A stretch of DNA of 64,000 nucleotides from JAGQOZ01 sp041399205 (GCA_041399205.1 JAWKTK010000011.1:213817-277816); one strand, 5' to 3'; counted from the first letter of the stretch, positions 9,861 to 18,999 are shown. Notes: generated by a model not told the origin, from the sequence alone. Numbers and translations are program-made.

Positions 9861-9936
9861 CGTCTGCATGCGGTCGGCAGTCTCCATTGCTTCGATTCGC
9901 CCATTCAAAGAATCGTCGCCAAAATCAGCGGCGTGA
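8575..9936 (+). CDS. IS4-family DDE transposase, C-terminus probably replaced
   Basis: This is a DDE transposase of the IS4 family. The first catalytic Asp lies in LIAVDGSVVNALPS, the second in IYAMDRGYAKFALF, and the Glu in the YREK motif YRWTVEIFFRFYKQL. Start ATG 8575 (MAVVKAAFG) is the most likely one, because upstream codons belong to the broken sugar transferase region. The protein matches the family until about GWASEEE; relatives usually go on with a short helix of about 15-20 residues. The remaining codons (FRFVCMRSAVSIASIRPF...) are antisense to the DUF1501 gene. The loss is outside the catalytic core, but activity is doubtful and the element has no visible right end. Confidence 0.85.
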   Translation: MAVVKAAFGIYCCELAIVTRTSKPTPAADVSLDQQSSDDGSSLDLKGLKYFSMLRPLLEDLRDEGTGRDKAGNRTLHFDQYCMLVLLYVLNPTVSSLRALSQASELTKVQKKLGNAKASLGSLSESSRLFDSKRLKTIIKQLAKQVHLSQLDPKVAQFAASLIAVDGSVVNALPSILAASLLKQTTGTAVVHWRLHTHFEVASFTPQEITVTPDGGGEHDERAVMARSIEADKIYAMDRGYAKFALFNEIHRQGSSYICRLRDNSVYEVTEERSLTDADRVAGVLSDQIVRMGKNSKKADRPDHTIRLVCIRCTPHKNRSGGKVKGSKAPDSDGVLRIATNLLDVPAEIIAILYAYRWTVEIFFRFYKQLMGGAHLISHSQNGIEIQVYCATIACLLMNLWTGGKPSKRTFEMISYYFAGWASEEEFRFVCMRSAVSIASIRPFKESSPKSAA

Positions 9937-10676
9937 TTGCGATTCAATTCTTGAACCAGATCAAGCTGTCGACGCTGTGCGACGTCTGGCCACTGTTCGT
10001 TTTTCAAATAACGAATCATCTTTTCCGGATCGGTCTGCCGACTATCCAGCGACACGCCTTTATGCTTTGACGGTAGAAAGCCACTTCGCGAATCGCTACC
10101 GCCACCACCCAACACAACAAAACCTGGTAAGTTCTGATTTTCCGAACCGAGTCCGTAATCGAGCCACGCACCCATTGACGGGCGAGTGGCTGCTATGTTG
10201 CCCGAACTCATCAGGGATCGAGCTGGACCGTGCGTTGGATTGAATGTGTACAGCGAACGCACCACGCACAGATCGTCCGCCAATTCCGCCAACTTCGGCA
10301 ACAATTCACTGACTTCTAATCCTGCATCACCGTGCCTTTGAAATTGGAAAGGTGATGGCAACAATCCACCCGTCGTTCGTTCGGTGCGTAGATTGGCGGC
10401 CTCGGGACGTTGGCCGGCATATTTTTCCAACGCCGGTTTCGGATCGAAGGTATCCATTTGAGACGGGCCGCCCGGCATGAACAAAACGATACTGTGTTTG
10501 GCGCGCGCCGAGTGCGTAACGGCGACCTGATTGCCACTGGCGTCCGATTCATTCGGTGGCGGCGCGGCCGTGGTGGAAGATTCGGCCAGCATCGCCGCAA
10601 GTGCGACGGAACCGAGCCCAGCGGAAAGTGATTGTACAAATTCGCGACGTCGTTGAATCGGTTCGTTTAAGGCCAA
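9822..10676 (-). pseudogene. DUF1501 family protein, C-terminal half missing
   Basis: The N-terminal half is normal for the family: a Tat-like signal (QRRREFVQSLSAG), VLFMPGGPSQMDTFDPKP, then LLPKLAELADDLCVVRSLYT and THGPARSLMSSG. Homology ends at about residue 271 (RIEAMETADRMQT), where the family normally continues for about 190 residues including the EFGRTP motif. The last about 13 codons come from the antisense strand of the IS. The ATG overlaps the 3' end of the DUF1549/DUF1553 gene by 10 bases, the usual two-gene arrangement in planctomycetes. The truncation should leave the product non-functional. Confidence 0.82.
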
Positions 10677-13231
10677 AAGATCACCTCGTTGGTTGCCAAC
10701 AATGCTTGTGCGTATTGTGTTAGCGATCCAGACTGTAAAAACTGTTCACCCATTCGCTGTTCTTCGGCGGTTGGATTGCGACCAAACACGCGATGGTACA
10801 ACGATCGGATGATCAAAGCATTTCTTTGCGAACCATCAACGTGTTCCGGCTGATTCAAGTCGACTTCCGTTGAACGAATCGCATTTTCAACCAACGATTC
10901 GGCTTGCTCCAAAATGAAATCACTGTTCATGATGAACAATTGCTGCAAAGGCGACGTCGTTGATTCTCGCATGGGACTATGCGATTTCGGCGAAGGAAAA
11001 TCATAAAGCTCTAACAAGGCTGCCGGTCGCCCGCGTCGAACGTGACCATATACCGTGCGGCGTCTAGTTGATCGATCCAGATCGTCCGATGGCCCAGCCA
11101 TTTCCGTTTCTAAAGTACCGGCTGCCTGCAACAAGCAGTCGCGATACGCTTCAATGTCCAATCGCCTAGGATTCATACGCCATAGAAACTGATTTGCGGG
11201 ATCGATTGCGATCGCTTGTTCCTGCGGTTGGCTTGATTGACGATACGTCGCTGACAACATGATTTCACGGTGTAACCACTTCCAAGAATATCCGTGCTGG
11301 ACAAATCGATACGCCAAATCGTCTAGCAATTCTGGATGCGTGGGAGCCGCACCTTGCGAACCAAAATCGCTGGGCGTGGCGACCAGAGGCTGCCCAAAAT
11401 GCCAAGCCCACACGCGATTAACAATCACTCGAGCCGACAGCGCCGCGGCATCGGAAAAGATCCGTTCGGCCAATTCCAAGCGTCCCGAACCATCTTGAAA
11501 TTTGGGATCAGACTTCGCCAACACGGCAAGGAACCCGCGCGGCGCGAGTTCACCTGGGCGAGTTACGTTTCCGCCGATCAAGATATCCAGATCGCGAACT
11601 TCGCTGGGACGAATATCGATCATTGTAAAGTCAGGATCAGAACCGTCTACATGAAAGCCTGCATCGTAAACGGCTTGGAAAAGTGGTTCGTTCGAATTAC
11701 TTCGCCGTCGACCTCGCTGTTCGTCATCTTCATTCGATTCTATCTGCGGTTCGTCGGGATACGGGCGAGGTTGTTTGGCTAGTTGCACCAAGTGCCGAAA
11801 CAGTTCGGGATGCGTTTCCTGCAGCGCGGCGTTTTCTTGCTTGATCTGTTCCATTTCCGCTCGAAAACGAATGACTTTTTCTCTCGCTTCATCAGGCTTG
11901 GAACCGGGGTCGTCACGCAACAAACGAGCGGCGTAGCTGAAGTAGAAGACGCGTTGCGCATCGACCATAAATTTTGTTTCCGCAGCAGCGTCGATTTTTG
12001 CGAGCGGACGTGGAGCCTGGACGGTGGACGCAAATACGCTGGCTAGACTGTAGTAATCCGACATCGTGATTGGATCGAATTTGTGATCGTGACATCTTGC
12101 ACACGCAACCGTCAGTCCCAGAAGACCTCGCGACACCGTGTCAATTCGTTCGTCCCAATCGTCGGTGTACAGCGTTTCCACAACCTCCTTGGACAAACGA
12201 CCGTCTTTGTGATAGGACGGCGCGGCTCCTAAGAATCCCAAGGCAACCATGTCTTTTCGTTCGACATTCGGCATCAGATCAGCAGCAAGTTGCAGCTTGA
12301 CGAACCGATCGTACGGCAAGTCAGTGTTGATCGCGTTGATGACCCAATCTCGGTATCGCCAGGCAAACGGAAAACTCGGTGTCGTCGCTTCCCCGGTGAA
12401 ATTGTCTTCGCCATAGCGAACCACGTCCAACCAATATCGGCCCCAACGCTCGCCGTAATGTGGCGAATGAAGCAACTGTTCGACCAGTCGAGCATACGCA
12501 TCGGGCGAATCATCGTTCACAAACGCTTGGACTTGTTCAAATGTCGGACGCAGCCCAGTCAGATCCAAATACGCTCGTCGAATCAAGACATCTCGATCCG
12601 CGGCAGGCGAAGGCGAAAGCTGTTGCTGTGCGAGTTTCGCAATGACAAAATAATCGATTCTCTTCTGGGGCCATGACGTGGAAGTCGCTTCGACTTGGTT
12701 GTGATCCAGCGACCCCGATTCCGGAACATCGGCAAGTCTAAGCGGCTGAAACGCCCACCATTCGCGACCCGCCTGGATGTCGATTTCGCGAGTTTCCCTG
12801 TTGGCCTTTTCCAGCGACACTTCTCGTGGATCAGGAGCACCGCGCGAAACCCATTGTTCCAAGACGGCAATCTGTTGTGGACTGAGTCTGCCATCGGGCG
12901 GCATTTGCAGACTGGAATCGGTCCACCGCACCGCTTGAATGAGCAGGCTTTGGTTGGGATCGGTGCCGTTAATGACTTTGCCGCTGCTGCCGCCTGCCGC
13001 AATCGCGGGACGCGAATCGAGCAGTAGGTTGCCTTCGACCGGATCGGCGTTTACCGAATGACAGTCATAACATTTGTCAACCAGCAACGGACGGATATGC
13101 GTTTCAAAGAACTCGGTGTCAGATTTGGAAATGGTCGTTGCCGTATCGAGCGAATCGGCATCCTGCGCCGCCACCGCAAACGCGATGCACGTGGCAACCA
13201 AAATACTTCTAACCAGAAGTGGAAGTTTCAT
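10667..13231 (-). CDS. DUF1549/DUF1553 protein with PSD1-type cytochrome c domain
   Basis: The start ATG at 13231 (MKLPLLVRSILVATC...) is chosen because it places a classic Sec signal peptide at the very N-terminus; a longer frame would add 15 residues before it. A planctomycete cytochrome c domain follows, with CYDCHS and LQMPPDGRLSPQQI. The DUF1549 domain has WPQKRIDYFVIAKL, RRAYLDLTGLRPT and CARCHDHKFDPI, a second CxxCH. The DUF1553 domain begins near RLELAERIFSDAAALSARV and contains ATYRQSS and NPRRLDIEAYRDCLL. The protein is extracytoplasmic and probably heme-binding; its reaction is unknown. It forms an operon with the truncated DUF1501 gene downstream. Confidence 0.93.
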   Translation of the reverse strand: MKLPLLVRSILVATCIAFAVAAQDADSLDTATTISKSDTEFFETHIRPLLVDKCYDCHSVNADPVEGNLLLDSRPAIAAGGSSGKVINGTDPNQSLLIQAVRWTDSSLQMPPDGRLSPQQIAVLEQWVSRGAPDPREVSLEKANRETREIDIQAGREWWAFQPLRLADVPESGSLDHNQVEATSTSWPQKRIDYFVIAKLAQQQLSPSPAADRDVLIRRAYLDLTGLRPTFEQVQAFVNDDSPDAYARLVEQLLHSPHYGERWGRYWLDVVRYGEDNFTGEATTPSFPFAWRYRDWVINAINTDLPYDRFVKLQLAADLMPNVERKDMVALGFLGAAPSYHKDGRLSKEVVETLYTDDWDERIDTVSRGLLGLTVACARCHDHKFDPITMSDYYSLASVFASTVQAPRPLAKIDAAAETKFMVDAQRVFYFSYAARLLRDDPGSKPDEAREKVIRFRAEMEQIKQENAALQETHPELFRHLVQLAKQPRPYPDEPQIESNEDDEQRGRRRSNSNEPLFQAVYDAGFHVDGSDPDFTMIDIRPSEVRDLDILIGGNVTRPGELAPRGFLAVLAKSDPKFQDGSGRLELAERIFSDAAALSARVIVNRVWAWHFGQPLVATPSDFGSQGAAPTHPELLDDLAYRFVQHGYSWKWLHREIMLSATYRQSSQPQEQAIAIDPANQFLWRMNPRRLDIEAYRDCLLQAAGTLETEMAGPSDDLDRSTRRRTVYGHVRRGRPAALLELYDFPSPKSHSPMRESTTSPLQQLFIMNSDFILEQAESLVENAIRSTEVDLNQPEHVDGSQRNALIIRSLYHRVFGRNPTAEEQRMGEQFLQSGSLTQYAQALLATNEVIFWP

Positions 13232-13276
13232 CGTGCGACTCAGCAAATGTGGCAAACGTGACAGACTTAACGGCAC

Positions 13277-13869
13277 ACAATGCTACTCGATCCACTATTC
13301 CACAAGCAACCTTGTACGGTCATAAGTGTAAACTCGGTCGAAAAACAACTCGCACTTAGCAGATTCGAGCCGCCCGTCCCTCCCGGCAATTATTCTGCGA
13401 TGCGGCAAATTCAAGAAATGAAACCGTCAGAACGTATGGGCTTCCCGCTTTTGTTCTCGCAACCTGTAATCACCGTTTCAATGCGTTGCTGAAGCGTACG
13501 CCGAGCAAATGGCTTGTGAAAAAAATCGGCTGCGAAACTGGAGAGGCGGCAGGATCAGGAGTCTAGAAGATGGAATTCTAAGCAAGGCAACACGAATTGG
13601 TAGGCGGAATTGGTAGGCTGGCAACCAAGTACGACGCTGAGTGCCACAGATCAGCCGAGCGTTTTCTAGTAGGGTTTTCCATAGTGCTGGTTTTCCATAG
13701 TGCCAGGCACAAACTTCTCGATAGTGCCAGGCACAAACTTCTCGATAGTGCCAGGCACAAACTTCTCTCGCAGTTTTTAATGGCTGGCACTTCTGGTTCC
13801 CGTTCTGATTTCGCGCCGATGACTCCCATCCCGTGAGATTAACTGCCCCTCGCGAAATGCCTGAGATGG
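13277..13869. other. Gene-free stretch with short repeats
   Basis: I see no convincing gene here. Besides the 24-bp repeat array there is a duplicated GAATTGGTAGGC at about 13592-13616. The short open frames through the array are by-products of its repeat unit. Confidence 0.6.
13698..13767. repeat. 24-bp tandem repeat with palindromic core
   Basis: Three copies start at 13698, 13722 and 13746 with a period of exactly 24 bp. Each contains the palindrome GTGCCAGGCAC followed by AAACTTCTC. A partial unit (TAGTGCTGG) precedes the array. The 24-bp period is a multiple of three, which keeps frames open by chance. It resembles a small REP-like array. Confidence 0.85.
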
Positions 13870-14004
13870 CTACTCACTTCGAATCATCAGATAGAACCAA
13901 AACGTCGGAGTCGCAATCCACCCCAAGAAGACGATTTCACGATCGTTTTTAACGAGCATAACGGCAAATGGACTATCCACAATGCAATCGTCGCCTTTTA
14001 TCAC
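13870..14004 (-). CDS. Possible small protein or gene remnant
   Basis: An open frame of about 44 codons from a GTG at 14004 encodes a product ending in IVFLGWIATPTFWFYLMIRSE. It reads like the C-terminal end of a small protein with one hydrophobic segment. The frame is open for a further about 17 codons upstream (to a TGA near 14056) without an obvious start or ribosome binding site. It may be the tail of a decayed gene. I do not recognise a family. Confidence 0.25.
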   Translation of the reverse strand: MIKGDDCIVDSPFAVMLVKNDREIVFLGWIATPTFWFYLMIRSE

Positions 14005-14156
14005 AAGCGAATTGGCTCGACGATCGGAACTCCTCGCTTTTTCCGCTGCCGCTCATGCGTAGGCGGTATATGCCAACTAGCGTTGACTCATTTTGAAGGC
14101 GAACAATCGAAGCGATGTTTGCCGAGATGCAGGTATCGCAATGTGCGCTCCGGACG

Positions 14157-14853
14157 CTATATCATTGTCGATTTAAGGTCAGCAGCGAATACAAAATCCA
14201 CTAGCTCTCTCAAATTGTCCAGATATGGCTTGCGAGCGACAACCAACCGGTGTAACTCATCGCCGCTCATGCTTATTGATAGAACGAAATCATCACTTCC
14301 CTGGTATCGATGAAGCTGACATTGCTGAATCATCATGACTTCATGCACGGTTTGGCTATACTTTGATCCGGATATCTGTCCAAAGAACTTCACCTGGTTC
14401 TTCTGGACGGAAGAAATCTCGTGATCAAATTCTTCGAATTCCTCAACGAAGTTAACATTGCAGTCAACCCGCCATGCTCCATTTATTGTAGCAGGAATGT
14501 CGGTTGGATTAGTAAGAAAGCCAGAAACCAGGTTTCTACACTTTTCCTTTCCGTCGCAATCTGCAGTCTTACATTTGGCCCATGAAGATTTGGAAGATTC
14601 TTGTCGGACAATGTCCGGTGAGACATGCCTTTTGTTAGCTGTTCCTGCAATTCCGTGTATATGTAATCGGTTCCGGGAATGATCTCCTGGTCAAGATCCA
14701 AGCACATGACACAATTCGCATTTCCTCTGCTTCTGGAATTACTACGTTGTGACTCACAACTGTCAAATGGGACTCAGGCAAATCATCGTTACATCCTGCG
14801 ACTGAACTTATCGCCGCCATGACCGCCACCATTCGCAACCGAAATCTAATCAT
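14157..14853 (-). pseudogene. Putative lipoprotein gene broken by two frameshifts
   Basis: The ATG at 14853 opens a lipoprotein signal peptide with the lipobox SVAGC near residue 21, followed by NDDLPESHLTVVSHN. Protein-like sequence then moves to a second frame (LDLDQEIIPGTDYIYTELQE, about 14690-14580). It moves to a third frame from about 14560 to the stop at 14157, where a long coherent stretch is read (KCRNLVSGFLTNPTDIP, INGAWRVDCNVNFVEEFEEF, LHRLVVARKPYLDNLREL). Joined, the product would be about 230 residues, exported and anchored. I do not recognise the family. The breaks may be real decay or indel errors. Confidence 0.5.
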
Positions 14854-14925
14854 AACTGAGCCTAGTCAAAAATGCGGTCAAGAGCACAGAATGAACCCCC
14901 AGGGAAACCCCAGGGACACCCGCAT

Positions 14926-15255
14926 ATTAGCCAGGATGCTTTAGCTGAACAAGAAGACAAACGCGGTTGCTTTGCCAGTCGCCTGAAAGGCCTGACCCAG
15001 ACGGAAAGTTGTCGCACTTGCTGGTACTGAAGGATCAGTCAGGACGCAAGCATAGGAGCTGGTTCTAAAGCGGTCAATGACAGCCTGGTGTCAACAAGAG
15101 GCCAGCACAATGTTAGCGTCGGGTGCGTGTATGTAACCAATGCAACGGCGAGCTGCTTCGTCCGCGAGACTTGTCGCTTTGCCGGCCGCTCGCTTAAGGA
15201 GCTTGCCGAACTTCTGCACCAATTCGCACCAGCAAGATGCGTCCAAGCCGATGCT
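14926..15255 (-). repeat. RAYT-tail module, copy A (includes RAYT C-terminal fragment)
   Basis: Read on the minus strand, this stretch encodes the C-terminal end of a planctomycete IS200-like/RAYT protein (SIGLDASCWCELVQKFGKLL, then KATSLADEAARRCIGYIHAP), followed by about 160 bp of non-coding sequence. Both parts recur on the plus strand at 37064-37500 and 39142-39537, including a shared end near GGCTAAT. There is no start or catalytic part, so it is a remnant. In copies A and C the module is preceded by the same 70-bp MITE-like repeat. Confidence 0.7.
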
Positions 15256-15280
15256 GGGTTCCCTTCTCCTCTTGATTTCC

Positions 15281-15350
15281 CGTAGCATGGGCCCATGGCC
15301 CGTGTTTTTTGCGTCTTGTAGGTTAGTATAGGCAACGGGCCCATGCTACG
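15281..15350. repeat. 70-bp MITE-like element, copy 1
   Basis: The element begins with CGTAGCATGGGCCC and ends with the exact reverse complement GGGCCCATGCTACG, giving a perfect 14-bp terminal inverted repeat around a core of about 42 bp. A second copy in opposite orientation is at 39055-39123. It codes for nothing and could be a miniature inverted-repeat element or a REP-type hairpin. Confidence 0.75.
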
Positions 15351-15814
15351 AGGTTCACACGGGTCATGGGCGGAAAAAGTCCGGGGCTAGCGCCCAAACG
15401 GCTGGGATGGGAGCCACCTTCGTTCATATCGCGACGCGTTAGGGACGGCGTTTTCAATGTTCCCGTGGTTCCTCGCTGACGCGTCGGGCTAGGATGGGAA
15501 AATGAACTTTGCTTGACGAATGCCATTAGTTCGTCTTTGTTTTCACAAACGTCCGTGACTTGACCATCGTGAATTCGGATGGCCACGGGCGGCGATACGA
15601 ACCATTCGTGCGAAGCAGGCAACGTTGTCGAAACGATGGTACGCGACGCAGGATAGATCGGTTCGCCTGGCTTCACGTCGACTAACGCAATGCGAACCGG
15701 CGGCACGGTCGAATCCTCTTCTGTTGATGGTACGGAAGCTAACAACGTCGGCACGATTTCTCGGCAATGATCGCAATCGCGACTGTGCAAGATGACGATC
15801 CATTCGTCTATCAC
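15323..15814 (-). CDS. Thioredoxin-like fragment with a repeat-derived tail
   Basis: The GTG at 15814 opens a 163-residue frame. Residues 1-105 look like a small thioredoxin-fold domain: EWIVILHSRDCDHCREIVPT has a beta strand followed by CxxC, then IALVDVKPG and PPVAIRIHDGQVTDV. The frame is open further upstream to near the PVC gene without any ATG, GTG or TTG, so the true N-terminus may be lost. From about residue 106 the product is translated repeat DNA (PSPTRQRG, SLTRRDMNEGG, then the MITE flank), not a natural C-terminus. It may be the remnant of a larger protein ending in a thioredoxin-like domain. Confidence 0.45.
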   Translation of the reverse strand: MIDEWIVILHSRDCDHCREIVPTLLASVPSTEEDSTVPPVRIALVDVKPGEPIYPASRTIVSTTLPASHEWFVSPPVAIRIHDGQVTDVCENKDELMAFVKQSSFSHPSPTRQRGTTGTLKTPSLTRRDMNEGGSHPSRLGASPGLFPPMTRVNLVAWARCLY

Positions 15815-15978
15815 CGGTACTGGAACTCGCCAAGAGTTTCGTTTCGCTTGGAAATGCCGAAAGGCTTGGCGATGGTTCTGCGAAGAAATTGCCTTGATGC
15901 TGAGGTTCGCGAGTTTTGATCCGCACTCGTAATGATGTGTGTGCGGTTCGAAGTGAAAAGAATGGATGATCGTCCGAC

Positions 15979-18900
15979 CTACCGCCGCTTTTGAATCGGT
16001 GTCCCGGGAATTTGCTGGTAGTCTTGCTGGACTTGGTTTTCCGCCAGCGGTTTTTCCAAAACGACATAGGCCAACAGGTCAAGAAGTTCTTGTTCGCTCA
16101 GCTGTTTCTCGAACCCTTCGGGCATCAACGACAACGGGCTAACGATCAGTTCTTCTACATCGTTGCGGTCAATCGTTTCGATCTTGCCGCCCTGCAGTTT
16201 GATCCGAATACGAAGATCACTTTCTTCCACCAACAACCCCGTTAAACTCCGTCCGTCGGTGGTGACAACCGTTCTGGCTTGATAGGCCGAACCAATTACC
16301 AGATTCGGATCTAACACATTCGATAACAATTGGTCGAACGAACCTCGGCCGTTGCTGGTAATCTCTGGCCCAACGTCTTCTCCTTCGCCAAACAGTTTGT
16401 GACATTGGCCGCAAGTCTTCATGAACACGCTATGCCCTTGAACCGGATCGCCCACGCCGCGGCTCCACATTTCCTTGACCTTGGCAATATTCTCTTCAGC
16501 GTGGGGATTTCGTTCATTGCGAATGGTGCCCCAAATCTGCTGGACAGATTCTGCGAGTTCCGCATTGGCCTGCAACCGCCGAATCTGATTGATATGCAGA
16601 AGCTCTTTGGCCTGCTTGCCGTCACGAATGGAAGTCAACAACGATGCAGCCCACGCCGAACGTTGCGTTAGCATTTCCACCACTCGAAACTTCATCTGCT
16701 CCGGAATCGAATTCAGTCGTTCCACAAAGACGTGGCCCAATTCATCTTGGGTCAGCCGAGAGGACGCGTCGATCAATGCGATCCAAGCTTGTTCGTTCAG
16801 CTTGTCCGATGATTCCAGTAAATATTGAACAACCGAAAACGCTTTGTTGGAATCAACCTTGGTCAGTGCGTTCAAGGCCTCAAACCGCATCTTCGAATCA
16901 TTCTTCATGGCAACCTGTTCCAACGCGGACTGACTTTTTTCGTCTCCCAATGACGCGGTGATCAACTGCAACGGAAACTTCAATTTTTCGGAATCACCCA
17001 CAGAGACTCGACGAAAGTCAACACCGTTGGCCAATAGTTGCCGCACACTTTCCGAAAGCGAACCGTCCAACAATTGGCGTCGAAGCTCTGCCAGCGAACG
17101 TTCTACCAACGCTTGTCGACCTTCTGCAGCGGCCGGGTCCAGAATGCGATTCAATAACAATCGAGCCGAAGTGGCGGTTGCGTCACTGTCCAACAGACGA
17201 TTCTGCAATCGGACCACAAATTCAATGAACTGTTCCGAATGAGCCGCTTGATTCAGATCTAAATGATTGACGATCGCTTGGTGCTGCCCGTCGACAACGG
17301 GCAGCAGATTTTGCCACACAATGGAAGGCGTAATGGCGTCTTTGGAGCTGGCATCCAGCACCTGCAGCAGCGTTTCCACTGGCGATTCTGGAAACATTTT
17401 ATTCGCCGCGATGGCAACTTGTAGTCGAACGTCTGGGTGCGCATCGGTGGTTCGATCCGCCACTGCATCCTTGATTGTTTTGGCAACGCGATTCGGACTA
17501 GCTTGGCTGATATTTCCCACAAATCGCACCGCCCACGCGCGAAAATCGCTGTCCGCGTGCTGCAGCAACTGCAGGCAACAAGCGTCAGACATCTTGTTGG
17601 TACTGACCAGCGCCCACAGCGCGTGCATGCGACCTTTTTTCGGCAGTTGGTCATCCAGCACCGTCCGTTCCAGCAGTTGGACAATTGCATCGGTCCCCCG
17701 TTCCGCCAGTAGGCGTTGAGCTTGTTCGCGATAAAAAATGTTGTTGTCAAAAAGACGATTGACCAACTGCGAGTCTGATTCGTTGGCCAAATTGAACGGC
17801 TGGGCACGAGGCGTCTGTTGGTAACGCACTCGATACAGCCGCCCTTTGCCTCGATCAATACCTTCGGGATCTCGATTTGCATCTTGGTAGCAGTGATACC
17901 GGTCGTACCAGTCCAAAATGTAGAGACATCCGTCCGGCCCCGTCTTTTGCGCAACCGGCATGAACCACGCATCGTTGGCGGTCAAGAAATCAGGATCGGG
18001 CTTGGCGAAGTAAGTGGCACCATCGCGAGTCAAATAGTCGCAATTAATGCAGCCGCCGTGAATGTTGCCCATGTAAAGTTTTTCACGATACGATTCTGGA
18101 TAGGCCGAACTATCAAAGTACGTGATTCCGCAGTACGCCGCCTTCTGATGCTTGTGCTTCACAATCGAATTTAGCTTCCAAGTGTGCGGCGGATACGGAC
18201 CGCCTTGACGATGGTAATAACCCGATTCGGCAATATGCCACAAGTGATCAATCACGCACGCGCTAACAAATGCGTTGCCATGTCCATCAATGGCGATGCC
18301 CCACGGGTTGCTGGTGCCTTCGGCGAAGAGTTCAAATTCGCGAGTCACCGGATGGATGCGGAACATGGCACACGTGAACTGATACTCTTTTCCGCGATAC
18401 TTGACGTGGCTGTAGTTAAACACGCCATTGAGTCCGTACAACCAACCATCGGGGCCCCAGGTGAAAGCGTTTGGAAGTTCGTGCGTGTCGGTTCGACCGA
18501 ACCCCGTCACCACCACTTCTCGCTTATCCGCCTTCCCATCTCCGTCCGTATCTTGTAGGAAAAGGATATCGGGCGAATTTGCCACCCACACACCGCCGTA
18601 TCCAACGGCAATGCCCGACGGAATGTTCAGGCCTTCGGCAAACACGGTTACCTTGTCGACCTTGCCATCTGAATCAGTATCTTCCAGCACCTTAATGCGG
18701 TCTCGTCCCGGTCCCGCCGAGCGTCTGGGATATTCAAAACTTTCCGTGATCCAGATTCGACCTTGATCATCAAAGGCCATGGCCACAGGATTCATGATAT
18801 CCGGTTCGCTGGCCACCACTTCCACAGAAAAACCTTCCGGAACGGTCATTTTGGCCACGGCTTCTTGCGGTGTTAACGCGGGCCCCGGTGCTTGGCTCTG

Positions 18901-18999
18901 GCCGTGCGGAATGACGTCGGATTGAGCCATGGCGGACGAGACGAACAAAGTAAAGGCAACACAAACGGTTACGGCAGACGAAGCATTCAATCTAGACAT
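15979..18999 (-). CDS. PVC-type heme-binding CxxCH protein with dehydrogenase-like beta-propeller
   Basis: This 1006-residue exported protein starts with a Sec signal ending near SSAMAQ. The N-terminal domain is a PQQ-dehydrogenase-like propeller of the Pirellula/Verrucomicrobium family, with GFSVEVVASEPDI, PVAMAFDDQGRIWITES and GPDGWLYGLNGVFN, then GCINCDYLTRDG and GPDGCLYILDWYDR. A HEAT-like helical region follows (about residues 420-790). The C-terminal cytochrome c domain has CGQCHKLFGEG and GPEITSNGRGS, and ends with ELLDLLAYV. It probably oxidises a carbohydrate-like substrate outside the cytoplasm and passes electrons through the heme. The substrate is unknown. It has its own promoter region of about 170 bp from the TPR gene. 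Confidence 0.93.
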   Translation of the reverse strand: MSRLNASSAVTVCVAFTLFVSSAMAQSDVIPHGQSQAPGPALTPQEAVAKMTVPEGFSVEVVASEPDIMNPVAMAFDDQGRIWITESFEYPRRSAGPGRDRIKVLEDTDSDGKVDKVTVFAEGLNIPSGIAVGYGGVWVANSPDILFLQDTDGDGKADKREVVVTGFGRTDTHELPNAFTWGPDGWLYGLNGVFNYSHVKYRGKEYQFTCAMFRIHPVTREFELFAEGTSNPWGIAIDGHGNAFVSACVIDHLWHIAESGYYHRQGGPYPPHTWKLNSIVKHKHQKAAYCGITYFDSSAYPESYREKLYMGNIHGGCINCDYLTRDGATYFAKPDPDFLTANDAWFMPVAQKTGPDGCLYILDWYDRYHCYQDANRDPEGIDRGKGRLYRVRYQQTPRAQPFNLANESDSQLVNRLFDNNIFYREQAQRLLAERGTDAIVQLLERTVLDDQLPKKGRMHALWALVSTNKMSDACCLQLLQHADSDFRAWAVRFVGNISQASPNRVAKTIKDAVADRTTDAHPDVRLQVAIAANKMFPESPVETLLQVLDASSKDAITPSIVWQNLLPVVDGQHQAIVNHLDLNQAAHSEQFIEFVVRLQNRLLDSDATATSARLLLNRILDPAAAEGRQALVERSLAELRRQLLDGSLSESVRQLLANGVDFRRVSVGDSEKLKFPLQLITASLGDEKSQSALEQVAMKNDSKMRFEALNALTKVDSNKAFSVVQYLLESSDKLNEQAWIALIDASSRLTQDELGHVFVERLNSIPEQMKFRVVEMLTQRSAWAASLLTSIRDGKQAKELLHINQIRRLQANAELAESVQQIWGTIRNERNPHAEENIAKVKEMWSRGVGDPVQGHSVFMKTCGQCHKLFGEGEDVGPEITSNGRGSFDQLLSNVLDPNLVIGSAYQARTVVTTDGRSLTGLLVEESDLRIRIKLQGGKIETIDRNDVEELIVSPLSLMPEGFEKQLSEQELLDLLAYVVLEKPLAENQVQQDYQQIPGTPIQKRR

